DNA of 64,000 nucleotides from Caloramator quimbayensis (lineage in GTDB: Bacteria; Bacillota; Clostridia; Clostridiales; Caloramatoraceae). Below the pieces are notes generated by a model. The model ran no database searches. It was not told the origin of the DNA and saw only the letters and a program-made list of their open reading frames with translations. Shown here one piece after another: positions 56,169 through 64,000 of this stretch; positions within the stretch are counted from its first letter, which is position 1; the number at the start of each line of letters is the position of its first letter. A program made the translations under genes and the position numbers. Location of the stretch: positions 62,001 to 126,000 of the forward strand of contig NZ_FUYH01000006.1 in assembly GCF_900167605.1 (NCBI RefSeq). The letters run 5' to 3'.

Positions 56169-57021
56169 TCTTTACGAAAGCGTTAAAAATAAAAGCTGTA
56201 TATGTGTTGGGCTGGATACTTCAATAGATTATATACCTTATAATTTAAAAAAGGGATGCAGCTCTATATTAGATGCTGTATTTAACTTCAATAAGAAAAT
56301 AATAGATGCAACCTATGATTTAGTATCCTGCTACAAAGTGCAGATAGCCTATTATGAAGCTTTAGGAATTGAAGGATTATGTGCATACATGAAAACTTTA
56401 AAATATATAAAATCAAAGGGCGGTATTTCAATAGGAGATATTAAAAGAGGGGACATATCAAGTACAGCAAAGATGTATGCTAAAGCTCATTTTGAAGGGG
56501 ATTTTGAATGTGATTTTATAACCTTAAGCCCCTATATGGGATTTGACAGCATTGAGCCCTATCTCGAATATGTTGAAAATAAGAATAAAGGGTTATTCGT
56601 ACTTTTAAGGACATCAAACGAAGGTGCAAAGGATATACAGTATATAGAAAGCAAAGACAATAAAAAGGTTTTTAATTATGTAGGTGACAGGCTTTATGAA
56701 ATATCGAAAGATTATAAGGGGAAATACGGTTATAGCAGCATTGGTGCAGTTGTTGGATGTACTCATAATAAAGAATCAATGGATATTAGGAAAAGCTATA
56801 AAAATATGTTTTTTCTAATACCAGGCTATGGAGCTCAAGGAGGAAGTGCTTCGGATGTTGCCCTTTATCTTAATAATGGTAATGGTGGAGTTGTAAACTC
56901 ATCAAGGGCAATACTACTTGCATATAAGAATTATGAAAACGGGGATATAAGGTTTGATGAATGTGCAAGGCTTGAAGTATTAAAAATGAAAGGGGAGATT
57001 GAAAATGCAGTTAAGCTATAA
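56155..57021 (+). CDS. pyrF: Orotidine 5'-phosphate decarboxylase, type 2
   Basis: A 288-residue decarboxylase of the longer type 2 subfamily. The Asp/Lys catalytic set is in GDIKRGDISST, and VGLDTSIDYIP and PGYGAQGGSASD are further substrate-loop motifs. It makes UMP from OMP. I chose ATG 56155, spaced eight bases from AGGAG, instead of the GTG at 56146 lying inside the site. Confidence 0.93.
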   Translation: MIIDNLYESVKNKSCICVGLDTSIDYIPYNLKKGCSSILDAVFNFNKKIIDATYDLVSCYKVQIAYYEALGIEGLCAYMKTLKYIKSKGGISIGDIKRGDISSTAKMYAKAHFEGDFECDFITLSPYMGFDSIEPYLEYVENKNKGLFVLLRTSNEGAKDIQYIESKDNKKVFNYVGDRLYEISKDYKGKYGYSSIGAVVGCTHNKESMDIRKSYKNMFFLIPGYGAQGGSASDVALYLNNGNGGVVNSSRAILLAYKNYENGDIRFDECARLEVLKMKGEIENAVKL

Positions 57022-57745
57022 AAGCTGCAAAGTAGCAGAAAATATTAATCTCTCAGAGGATATATATAAGCTTAAAGTTGAAGGGGACTATGATATAAAG
57101 GCAGGACAATTTTTTATGATAAAAAGTCTAAATGAAGAGCCTATTTTGCCAAGGCCAATAAGTGTACATGATTTTGAAGAGGGATATGTAAGTTTTTTGT
57201 ATCAAAAAAAGGGAAGGGGGACAAGTATTATGGCAAAGCTTAATGTTAATGATGAAATTAAATTAACAGGCCCCTTAGGAAATGGATTTGATGCTGAAAA
57301 TATAAAGGGAAAGATTGCAGTTGTTGCAGGTGGTATTGGAATAGCCCCAATGCTTTATACGGTTAAAAGTCTTAAAAACTGTGATATAGATTTATATGTA
57401 GGATTTAAAGATGAAGTTTATGAAGTAGATGAATTTAAAAAATTTGTTTCAAATATATATATTGCAACTGAAAGCGGCAAATACGGTTATAAAGGTTATG
57501 TAACAGATATTTTCAGTCCCTTTGAATATAATGCGGTGCTTTGCTGCGGCCCTGAGGTTATGATGGAAAAGGTAGTTAAAGTATGTAGAGATTATGCAAC
57601 ACCTATTTTTGTATCTATGGAAAAACATATGGCCTGCGGAATAGGGGCATGCCTTGGATGCACCTGTGAAACAAAGGATGGGAATAAAAGAGTTTGCAAA
57701 GACGGTCCAGTATTCTATGGCAGGGATGTGTTTATTAATGCTTAA
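57005..57745 (+). CDS. pyrK: Dihydroorotate dehydrogenase electron transfer subunit
   Basis: A 246-residue flavoprotein. FAD is bound through [11 protein letters not shown]; the NAD-binding stretch is [12 protein letters not shown]; the [2Fe-2S] cysteines are in [11 protein letters not shown] and VCKDG. It passes electrons from PyrD to NAD. ATG 57005 is better spaced from GGGGAG than the TTG at 56999. It overlaps pyrF and pyrD, whose product it partners. Confidence 0.94.
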   Translation: MQLSYKSCKVAENINLSEDIYKLKVEGDYDIKAGQFFMIKSLNEEPILPRPISVHDFEEGYVSFLYQKKGRGTSIMAKLNVNDEIKLTGPLGNGFDAENIKGKIAVVAGGIGIAPMLYTVKSLKNCDIDLYVGFKDEVYEVDEFKKFVSNIYIATESGKYGYKGYVTDIFSPFEYNAVLCCGPEVMMEKVVKVCRDYATPIFVSMEKHMACGIGACLGCTCETKDGNKRVCKDGPVFYGRDVFINA

Positions 57746-58640
57746 GACAAATATATGCAAAGTAGAGTTTAAAAATCCTGTTATTGCAGCCTCAGGAACC
57801 TTTGGATTTGGAGAGGAGTATTCAGCCTTTTATGATGTAGGAAGACTTGGAGGGATATGCACAAAGGGGCTTACGTTAAATAAAAAAGAAGGAAACAAAG
57901 GAATAAGGCTTCATGAAACAAGGGCAGGGCTTATAAACAGCATAGGACTTCAAAACCCGGGGATTGATTGCTTTATAGAAAACGAACTTCCTAAAATGAA
58001 AAAAATGAATACAGTTATAATTGCAAATCTTGGGGGAGGAAGCATTGAAGAATATGCTGAAGGAGTTAAAAAATTAAGCGAAAGTGAAGTTGATATGATT
58101 GAGCTTAACATATCCTGCCCAAATGTAAAAAGTGGAGGTATGGCCTTTGGAATTAAATCAGAAACTGCCTTTGAAGTTGTATCAAAGGTAAAGGGGTACT
58201 GTAAAAAGCCTTTAATTGTAAAACTTTCTCCTAACGCAGAAAATATCGTTGATATGGCAGTAAAATGCTGTGAGGCTGGGGCAGACGCGCTATCTCTAAT
58301 AAATACCTTTAAGGCCATGGCTATAGATATATATAAAAGAAAACCAGTTTTTGATAATATATTTGCAGGTCTTTCAGGGCCCTGCATAAAACCTATTGCT
58401 TTAAGGATGGTCTATGAGGTATGCAAAGAAGTTAATGTTCCTGTCATTGGTATAGGAGGTATAGAATCCTTTAAGGATGCAATTGAATTTATTATGGCAG
58501 GTGCTACAGCAGTTGAGGTTGGGACGGCTAATTTTATAAATCCAATGGTTTGCCTTGAAATAATAGATGGCATTAAAAAGTTTATGGAAGATGAGGGAAT
58601 TAAAAATATAGAAGAAATAAGAGGGATTGCAAGGAGGTAG
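57738..58640 (+). CDS. pyrD: Dihydroorotate dehydrogenase, NAD-linked (class 1B)
   Basis: A 300-residue FMN barrel. The N-terminus [12 protein letters not shown], the active-site loop [11 protein letters not shown] with the class 1 cysteine, and IGIGGIESF match class 1B, which needs PyrK. It oxidises dihydroorotate to orotate. The start is ATG 57738, chosen by homology to the family's start; the ribosome site is weak (AGGGATG) and lies inside pyrK, so translation is probably coupled. Confidence 0.94.
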   Translation: MLKTNICKVEFKNPVIAASGTFGFGEEYSAFYDVGRLGGICTKGLTLNKKEGNKGIRLHETRAGLINSIGLQNPGIDCFIENELPKMKKMNTVIIANLGGGSIEEYAEGVKKLSESEVDMIELNISCPNVKSGGMAFGIKSETAFEVVSKVKGYCKKPLIVKLSPNAENIVDMAVKCCEAGADALSLINTFKAMAIDIYKRKPVFDNIFAGLSGPCIKPIALRMVYEVCKEVNVPVIGIGGIESFKDAIEFIMAGATAVEVGTANFINPMVCLEIIDGIKKFMEDEGIKNIEEIRGIARR

Positions 58641-58644
58641 ATTT

Positions 58645-59202
58645 ATGGTTATAGATATTTTAAGGGAATGTGATGCTCTACTTGAAGGACACTTTCTTTT
58701 ATCATCAGGAAGGCACAGCAATAGATATATACAGTGTGCAAAACTTTTGCAGTATCCAGATAAGGCACAAAAAGTTTTAAATGTAGTATGTGAAAAAATA
58801 AAGGATATTGATTTTGAGGTGGCAGTAGGACCTGCTATGGGTGGAATAATAGTTGCCTATGAAATAGGGAAACAAATGGGAAAAAGAGCAATATTCACGG
58901 AGAGAGAAAACAATATCATGACCTTAAGAAGGGGGTTTGAAATTAAAAAAGGTGAAAAGGTTTTAATAACTGAGGATGTTGTTACAACGGGAAAATCCTC
59001 CCTCGAAGTTGCAGAGCTTATAGAAAGTATGGGAGGGGTAGTTGTTGGTATAGCATGTATAGTAGATAGAGGAAGCGTGCCTTTAAAATATCCGGTATAT
59101 AGCTGTACAAAGCTTGATGTGGAAAGCTACGAAAATGACGATTGCCCCCTTTGCAGGAAAGGCATACCTTATGTAAAGCCTGGAAGCAGGAACATTAAAT
59201 AG
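58645..59202 (+). CDS. pyrE: Orotate phosphoribosyltransferase
   Basis: A 185-residue phosphoribosyltransferase. The PRPP motif is [14 protein letters not shown] and the flexible loop region [12 protein letters not shown] precedes it; [12 protein letters not shown] is the family N-terminus. It makes OMP from orotate and PRPP. ATG 58645 has AGGAGG seven bases upstream. Last gene of the operon, followed by a terminator. carAB and pyrR are not in this cluster. Confidence 0.95.
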   Translation: MVIDILRECDALLEGHFLLSSGRHSNRYIQCAKLLQYPDKAQKVLNVVCEKIKDIDFEVAVGPAMGGIIVAYEIGKQMGKRAIFTERENNIMTLRRGFEIKKGEKVLITEDVVTTGKSSLEVAELIESMGGVVVGIACIVDRGSVPLKYPVYSCTKLDVESYENDDCPLCRKGIPYVKPGSRNIK

Positions 59203-59212
59203 TATAGATTAT

Positions 59213-59249
59213 AAAAAAAGCTGAATAAAATGATATTCAGCTTTTTTTT
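59213..59249 (+). terminator. Terminator of the pyrimidine operon
   Basis: A 15-bp stem (AAAAAAAGCTGAATA against TATTCAGCTTTTTTT) followed by Ts, just after pyrE. Confidence 0.88.
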
Positions 59250-59333
59250 CTGACACATATGCAAAAAAATAATAAGGAACTGGTTCTTTTAAAATAATAT
59301 TTTTTGTGCCACAATATAATTAGAGGTGTAAAT

Positions 59334-60782
59334 ATGTTTAAGGATATAAAGCTTTGCGAAGATAGGCCCTATTATCTTCAGATAAAGGATTATGTAAAAG
59401 AGCTTATATTAAAAGGGGTATATATAAAGGATGATAAGCTTCCTTCAACGAGGGAACTGTCATTAATTTTAGATGTAAGCAGGAATACTGTAATTGAGGC
59501 TTATAAATATCTTGAGGATGAAGGGTTTATTAAAAACATTCCTAATAAAGGAGCATTTGTTTCTTATAATAGTATAATCTATGATGAAGGGTTTAACGTT
59601 AAGTGGGAAGATAAAATAACAGATTATGCAATTTTATCGGATGAGCTTGATACTTATAAACACGATATAAAATGGAAAAAGGGTATGATTTCATTTAAAA
59701 GCATATCACCAGATGATAATCTTTTTGATATGGATGATTTTAAGAAATCTTTTTTAAATATATTGTCAACTGAAGAGAGAAAAATTTTAAATTACGGTTA
59801 TGCAAGAGGCTATAAGCCCCTTATTGATTATCTTCTAAAGTACATGGAAAATAAGGGAGTTAATATTAAAAATAAGGATATACTTATAACCAATGGCTTT
59901 ACGGAAGGATTTGATATTACTTTATCGGCTCTTACAAAAAGAGGAGACAGAGTAATATGCGAAAATCCAACTCACAACACCTCAATTAAGATAATGAATC
60001 TTCACGGGCTCTATATAGATGGTGTTAAACTTAATGAAGATGGTATAGATACTAATATTTTAAAAGATAAATTAGCTGAAAGTAAAGCAAAGCTTGTTTT
60101 TTTAGTACCATCCTATCACAACCCCACAGGGATTGTTATGTCCCCTGAAAAGAGAATAGAAGTTTACAATATAATAAAGGAATTTAATGTTCCTGTTATA
60201 GAAGATGGATTTAATGAGGAGTTAAGATATTCGGGATCCCATATTGCACCCCTATCAGCCTTTTGTGGAAGCGGAAATGGAGTGATATACATAGGAAGTT
60301 TTTCTAAGATACTTTTTCCAGGTCTTAGGATAGGGTGGATTTTAGCTGATAAAGAGCTTATAAATTATCTTGAAAGCATAAAAAGAAGCCGCAATATACA
60401 CACATCCTTTCTTGACCAGGCAGTGCTTTATGAATATTTAAGGGGAGGAAATTTTGAAAAATATATAAACAAGGTAAGAAAGGTTTATAAAGAAAGATAC
60501 GAATTTATAGTATACTGTATAAAAAAATATATACCCTATAAAAAACTATATGGAGAAGGAGGGCTTCATGTTTTCCTTGAGCTTGACGGTATAAATTCAC
60601 GGGATGTATTAAGTGAAGCTTTTAAAAAAGGAGTTATTTTTACTCCCGGTGATATATTTTATACTGATGGAGGCGGAGAAAATGCTTTAAGAATAGGATT
60701 TTCAAGGGTTGATATTAAAGATATTGAAAAAGGAATTAAAATATTAGGAGATATAATAAAAAATATGAGAAAGGGAGATTAG
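59334..60782 (+). CDS. MocR-type transcriptional regulator (GntR plus aminotransferase domain)
   Basis: A 482-residue fusion. Residues 1-75 are a GntR winged helix (DDKLPSTRELSLILDVSRNTVIEAYKYLEDEGF). Residues about 110-482 are a fold-type I aminotransferase domain with PLP lysine in GSFSKILFPGLRIGW and NPTHNTSIK and PSYHNPTGIV motifs. MocR proteins sense PLP or an amino-acid aldimine and usually regulate a neighbouring gene. ATG 59334 has AGAGGTG upstream; an earlier GTG at 59304 precedes it. A short dyad, AAGGAAC-TG-GTTCTT near 59274, may be its operator. The next gene starts directly at its stop. Confidence 0.86.
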   Translation: MFKDIKLCEDRPYYLQIKDYVKELILKGVYIKDDKLPSTRELSLILDVSRNTVIEAYKYLEDEGFIKNIPNKGAFVSYNSIIYDEGFNVKWEDKITDYAILSDELDTYKHDIKWKKGMISFKSISPDDNLFDMDDFKKSFLNILSTEERKILNYGYARGYKPLIDYLLKYMENKGVNIKNKDILITNGFTEGFDITLSALTKRGDRVICENPTHNTSIKIMNLHGLYIDGVKLNEDGIDTNILKDKLAESKAKLVFLVPSYHNPTGIVMSPEKRIEVYNIIKEFNVPVIEDGFNEELRYSGSHIAPLSAFCGSGNGVIYIGSFSKILFPGLRIGWILADKELINYLESIKRSRNIHTSFLDQAVLYEYLRGGNFEKYINKVRKVYKERYEFIVYCIKKYIPYKKLYGEGGLHVFLELDGINSRDVLSEAFKKGVIFTPGDIFYTDGGGENALRIGFSRVDIKDIEKGIKILGDIIKNMRKGD

Positions 60783-61544
60783 ATGTTTGTAAATATTGAT
60801 GGAATAAACATATTCTACAAGCATGAAGGATGTGGTAAAAAAATAATACTTCTTCATGGCTGGGGAGGAAACAGCGACAGCTTTCTTCCTGTTTTTAACT
60901 ATTTAAAAACAAAGTTTGAAGTATATTCTATAGATTTTCCTGGGTTTGGGAAATCATCACCTCCAGACAGGCCCTTTGATGTTACTGATTATATGAATTT
61001 ATTATATAAATTTTTTAAAGCTCAAAATATTGAAAAGGCAAGCCTTGTTGGCCATTCCTTTGGAGGGAGGGTATCTATACTTTTTTCTGCAACTCATCCT
61101 GAATGTGTAGATAAGGTGGTTCTTGTTGATAGTGCAGGAATTATACCGAAAAGAACTTTAAAATATTACTATAAGGTCTATAAATTCAAACTTTTAAAAA
61201 GGCTTTATATGATGTTTACAAAGGGTAGCAAGGACAAAAAACTTGAAGAATTTTACAAAAAATACGGTTCAAAAGATTACAAAGAATCGGGAAATATGAG
61301 GCAGACCTTTGTTAAAGTTGTAAATCAAAATTTAAGACCTTACCTTAAAAATATTAAAGCTTCAACTCTTTTAATATGGGGGGAAGAAGATAAAGACACT
61401 CCCCTTTATTTTGCAAAAATAATGGAAAAGGAGATACCAGATGCGGGGCTTGTGGTATTTAAAGGGGCAGGACATTTTTCATACCTTGATAAAATAAACG
61501 ATTTTAATATCATTATAACAAGATTTTTTGAGGGGAATGAGTGA
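60783..61544 (+). CDS. Alpha/beta hydrolase
   Basis: A 253-residue alpha/beta hydrolase. The oxyanion segment LLHGWGGNSDSF, nucleophile Ser in GHSFGGR, acid Asp in EEDKDTP and His in GAGHFSY are all present, so it should be active; the substrate is unknown. There is no signal peptide. It begins at the base after the MocR gene's stop and overlaps the following Mur ligase frame region, so the three are one transcription unit. It is possibly the target or partner of MocR control. Confidence 0.85.
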   Translation: MFVNIDGINIFYKHEGCGKKIILLHGWGGNSDSFLPVFNYLKTKFEVYSIDFPGFGKSSPPDRPFDVTDYMNLLYKFFKAQNIEKASLVGHSFGGRVSILFSATHPECVDKVVLVDSAGIIPKRTLKYYYKVYKFKLLKRLYMMFTKGSKDKKLEEFYKKYGSKDYKESGNMRQTFVKVVNQNLRPYLKNIKASTLLIWGEEDKDTPLYFAKIMEKEIPDAGLVVFKGAGHFSYLDKINDFNIIITRFFEGNE

Positions 61545-61545
61545 C

Positions 61546-63147
61546 ATGAATAATATATTATATATATTTTCTATATTATTTTTTATATTAACTGCGTATA
61601 AAGAGATTATAAAACAGCTGCATATGGCTCAGCTTGAAGGCTATAGACCGAATCAATATTTCACTTTTTTGAAACACAACTTTAAATCAAATTATATAAA
61701 AGGCAACGAGGGATTTATTATATCATTTATTATTTTGATTATACTAAATTTTATATCTAAAAATAATTATTTGTTACAATGTGTTTATGTAGCAGCTTGT
61801 CTGTTTGTATTATACAAAAATGAAAATAAAAAAGTAAAAGCTAAAAAACCTCTTGTTTATACAAGCAGAGCAAAAAGACTTTTAAGTTGTAATGTTATCG
61901 TTATTGGTTTATTATTATATGTTATTTTTAGATTTTCAAGCTTTGGTATATTCATACTATCATTAATTTTGATTCGAATAATTCTCTCTATTATTATGCT
62001 TTTGTCTACAATTATTATGTATCCTATTGAAATGCTTATTCAATACAGGTATTTCAGGGAAGCACAGATTAAAATAAGAAGGATGAAAAACTTAAAGGTA
62101 ATAGGAATTACGGGAAGCTATGGTAAAACCAGTACAAAATATTTTATTAAAACTATACTTTCTGAAAAATATAATACCCTTATGACACCTGAAAGCTTTA
62201 ATACTCCAATGGGCATAACTAAAGTTATAAGAGAACAGTTAAATGAGGAGCATGAAGTTTTTGTCTGTGAAATGGGAGCAAGATATATGGGAGATATTAA
62301 AACCCTCTGCAGACTTGCAAACCCTTCAATAGGGGTTTTAACATCTGTTGGAAGGCAGCATCTTGAAACCTTTAAATCAATAGAAAATGTAGCAAAGACA
62401 AAATACGAACTTATTGAATCTCTGCCTGAAAGTGGAGTTGCAGTTTTTAACGGCGATAATGAATACTGCTTAAAACTATCAGAAAAAACAAAAGTTAAAA
62501 CATATCTATATGGAATAAAAAACGCTGATAAAAATGTATTTGTATATGCAAAGGACATAGAAACTACTAAAGAAGGTTTAAGATTCAGAGTATGCGGCAA
62601 TAATGGCATTAACTTTAGTTGCAAAACATCTCTTCTTGGAAAGCACAACATAAGCAATATACTTGCAGCAATCTGTGTTGCTTTTGAATTGGGGCTTAAT
62701 GAAAAGGAGATTATTAGCGGAGTTTCAAAGATAAAGCCAGTACCTCACAGGCTTCAGCTTGTTGATACTAATAATGGGGTTACTGTTATTGATGATGCTT
62801 TTAACTCAAACCCTGTTGGAGCATCGGAGGCTCTTGAAACTTTGAAAGAGATTCCTGGAAACAAAAAAATTATTGTAACCCCAGGAATGGTTGAACTTGG
62901 TGAAATAGAATATGAGGAAAATAAAAAGTTAGGAGAAAAAATAGCACAGTGCTGCGATTATGCTATACTTGTGGGTATTAAAAGGAGCAGACCTATAAAA
63001 GAAGGATTATTACAAAAAGGCTTTAATGAAGATAAAATATTTGTTGTTTCAAATCTTGATGAGGCGACTGCAAGACTTTCAAGCATAGTATCATTAGGAG
63101 ATGTTGTTCTTTTCGAAAACGATTTGCCAGATAATTATAATGAGTAA
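61546..63147 (+). CDS. Membrane-anchored MurF-like Mur ligase
   Basis: A 533-residue protein. Residues 1-180 carry about five hydrophobic segments (for example [15 protein letters not shown] and [16 protein letters not shown]), followed by a Mur ligase core with ATP loop [12 protein letters not shown], the central [11 protein letters not shown] and the C-terminal [12 protein letters not shown] motif typical of MurF. MurF adds D-Ala-D-Ala to the UDP-MurNAc tripeptide. The adjacent ddl gene supplies D-Ala-D-Ala, supporting that role. ATG 61546 is chosen by distance from GAGGGG; other ATGs precede it. Soluble MurF proteins lack such an N-terminal membrane part. Confidence 0.8.
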   Translation: MNNILYIFSILFFILTAYKEIIKQLHMAQLEGYRPNQYFTFLKHNFKSNYIKGNEGFIISFIILIILNFISKNNYLLQCVYVAACLFVLYKNENKKVKAKKPLVYTSRAKRLLSCNVIVIGLLLYVIFRFSSFGIFILSLILIRIILSIIMLLSTIIMYPIEMLIQYRYFREAQIKIRRMKNLKVIGITGSYGKTSTKYFIKTILSEKYNTLMTPESFNTPMGITKVIREQLNEEHEVFVCEMGARYMGDIKTLCRLANPSIGVLTSVGRQHLETFKSIENVAKTKYELIESLPESGVAVFNGDNEYCLKLSEKTKVKTYLYGIKNADKNVFVYAKDIETTKEGLRFRVCGNNGINFSCKTSLLGKHNISNILAAICVAFELGLNEKEIISGVSKIKPVPHRLQLVDTNNGVTVIDDAFNSNPVGASEALETLKEIPGNKKIIVTPGMVELGEIEYEENKKLGEKIAQCCDYAILVGIKRSRPIKEGLLQKGFNEDKIFVVSNLDEATARLSSIVSLGDVVLFENDLPDNYNE

Positions 63148-63160
63148 AGGAGGATTTAAT

Positions 63161-64000
63161 ATGTCAAAAAAGAAAATAGGGGTTATTTTTGGAGGACGTT
63201 CAGTTGAGCATGAGGTATCGGTTATTACAGGTATTCAGGTAATTGAGAATATCGATAAAAACAAGTATGATGTTGTACCAATATATGTTTCAAAAAGCGG
63301 CGACTGGTATACAGGAGAAGAGCTTTCTGATATTAAAAATTATAAGGATATAAATAATTTGTTATCAAAAGCTAAGAAAGCATTTTTATCTCCTGTACCT
63401 TCGGTAAAGGCACTTATAGTTTTGCCAGAAAAAAAAGGATTTTTCAAAAAAGATGTTGAATATATACCAATAGATGTTATATTCCCAGCTTTCCATGGTG
63501 CCCACGGGGAAGATGGAACTATGCAGGGATTATTTGAACTTTGCGATATTCCCTATGTTGGAAGCGGAGTTACAGGTTCAGCGGTTGGAATGGATAAAAT
63601 AATAATGAAGGATATATTTAAGTCAAATAATCTTCCCATAGTAAATTATATATGGTTTACGAGAGATGAATATGAAAAAAATAAAGAAGATATAATTAAA
63701 AAAATAGAAGTTCAAATAGGATATCCTGCTTTTGTAAAACCAGCAAATTTAGGTTCAAGCATTGGAATTGGGAAAGCTAAAGATAAAGATGGGCTTTTAA
63801 ATGCTATTGAAGTTGCAGCAAAATATGATAGAAGGATAATAGTTGAAAAATCAGTTGAAAACTGTATTGAAATAAACTGTTCAGTAATTGGATTTGACAA
63901 CGATTTTATATCTTCAGTTTGTGAGCAGCCAATATCTTTAGAGGAGTTTTTAAGCTTTGATGATAAATATATGAGAGGAAGCGGGTCTAAGGGCATGAAG
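63161..64000 (+). CDS. ddl: D-alanine--D-alanine ligase, 3'-truncated by window edge
   Basis: The first 280 codons of an ATP-grasp ligase. [11 protein letters not shown] at the N-terminus, [27 protein letters not shown] and the omega-loop region [11 protein letters not shown] match Ddl; the DDKY form is that of D-Ala-D-Ala rather than D-Ala-D-Lac enzymes. AGGAGG lies seven to eight bases before the ATG. It follows the MurF-like gene by 13 bases. The C-terminal catalytic part is outside the window. Confidence 0.93.
   Translation, partial: MSKKKIGVIFGGRSVEHEVSVITGIQVIENIDKNKYDVVPIYVSKSGDWYTGEELSDIKNYKDINNLLSKAKKAFLSPVPSVKALIVLPEKKGFFKKDVEYIPIDVIFPAFHGAHGEDGTMQGLFELCDIPYVGSGVTGSAVGMDKIIMKDIFKSNNLPIVNYIWFTRDEYEKNKEDIIKKIEVQIGYPAFVKPANLGSSIGIGKAKDKDGLLNAIEVAAKYDRRIIVEKSVENCIEINCSVIGFDNDFISSVCEQPISLEEFLSFDDKYMRGSGSKGMK

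Noticed and set aside
62118-62657. 179-residue open frame on the minus strand
   Set aside because: It lies wholly antisense to the MurF-like gene, has no ribosome site, and its composition is that of a mirrored coding frame.
1-64000. CRISPR arrays, tRNA or rRNA genes, insertion sequences or prophage genes
   Set aside because: I looked for spaced direct repeats, cloverleaf or rRNA sequence, transposase motifs and phage modules and saw none.

Overview
The window is AT-rich (roughly 70% A+T by eye) and densely coded. It has strong AGGAGG ribosome sites, many TTG/GTG starts, spore genes (a CwlJ-type hydrolase with a GerQ-like partner, and GerMN lipoproteins), a Re-citrate synthase, a type III glutamine synthetase and desulfoferrodoxin. 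Together these point to an anaerobic spore-forming member of the Clostridia, probably Clostridiaceae. The genus cannot be fixed from the sequence. I see no rRNA, tRNA, insertion sequence, phage gene or CRISPR array; this looks like core chromosome.

Layout. 1-8.3 kb (minus): the 5' two thirds of a giant cyclic beta-1,2-glucan synthase (its 3' end lies outside the window), preceded by a sugar-phosphate nucleotidyltransferase fused to a degenerate phosphomannomutase domain. 8.4-13.7 kb: a YdcZ transporter, a VanX-type dipeptidase, a small zinc-ribbon protein whose leader can bury its own ribosome site, an M42 aminopeptidase, tyrS with a small partner, and a CDF metal exporter. 13.8-20 kb (plus): flavin reductase, D-serine dehydratase, a lysine riboswitch with aspartokinase, a polysaccharide deacetylase lipoprotein and a DUF445 protein. 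20-26.5 kb: a long palindrome, an NlpC/P60 endopeptidase, then a sigma-54 activator gene followed by a 31-bp perfect palindrome and a textbook -24/-12 promoter in front of lysA, and an AGCS amino-acid symporter. 26.5-29.7 kb: duplicated GerMN lipoproteins, a small Cys protein and a small membrane protein.

29.7-34.2 kb (minus): Re-citrate synthase, aconitase and isocitrate dehydrogenase, the route from oxaloacetate to 2-oxoglutarate and hence glutamate. 34.3-36.7 kb: desulfoferrodoxin, a class IV aminotransferase and the cwlJ-gerQ germination pair. 36.8-39.7 kb: three translationally coupled genes that look like a split 2-hydroxyacyl-CoA-dehydratase activase system with no recognisable dehydratase substrate enzyme. 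40.6-42.8 kb: glnN behind an attenuator with an ANTAR-type hexaloop hairpin. 42.9-50.5 kb: a nine-gene histidine operon (hisZGDCBHAF-IE). 50.6-52.5 kb: a three-gene iron-sulfur/flavin cassette of unknown role. 53.4-59.2 kb: a pyrimidine operon (pyrBICFKDE) behind a PyrR-type attenuator. 59.3-64 kb: a MocR regulator, an alpha/beta hydrolase, a membrane-anchored MurF-like ligase and the start of ddl.

The most interesting material is regulatory RNA and DNA: the zinc-ribbon leader, the sigma-54 module at lysA, the glnN and pyrB attenuators, palindromes over -10 regions, and a family of related intergenic hairpins. The least understood protein systems are the split activase and the 50.6-52.5 kb redox cassette.
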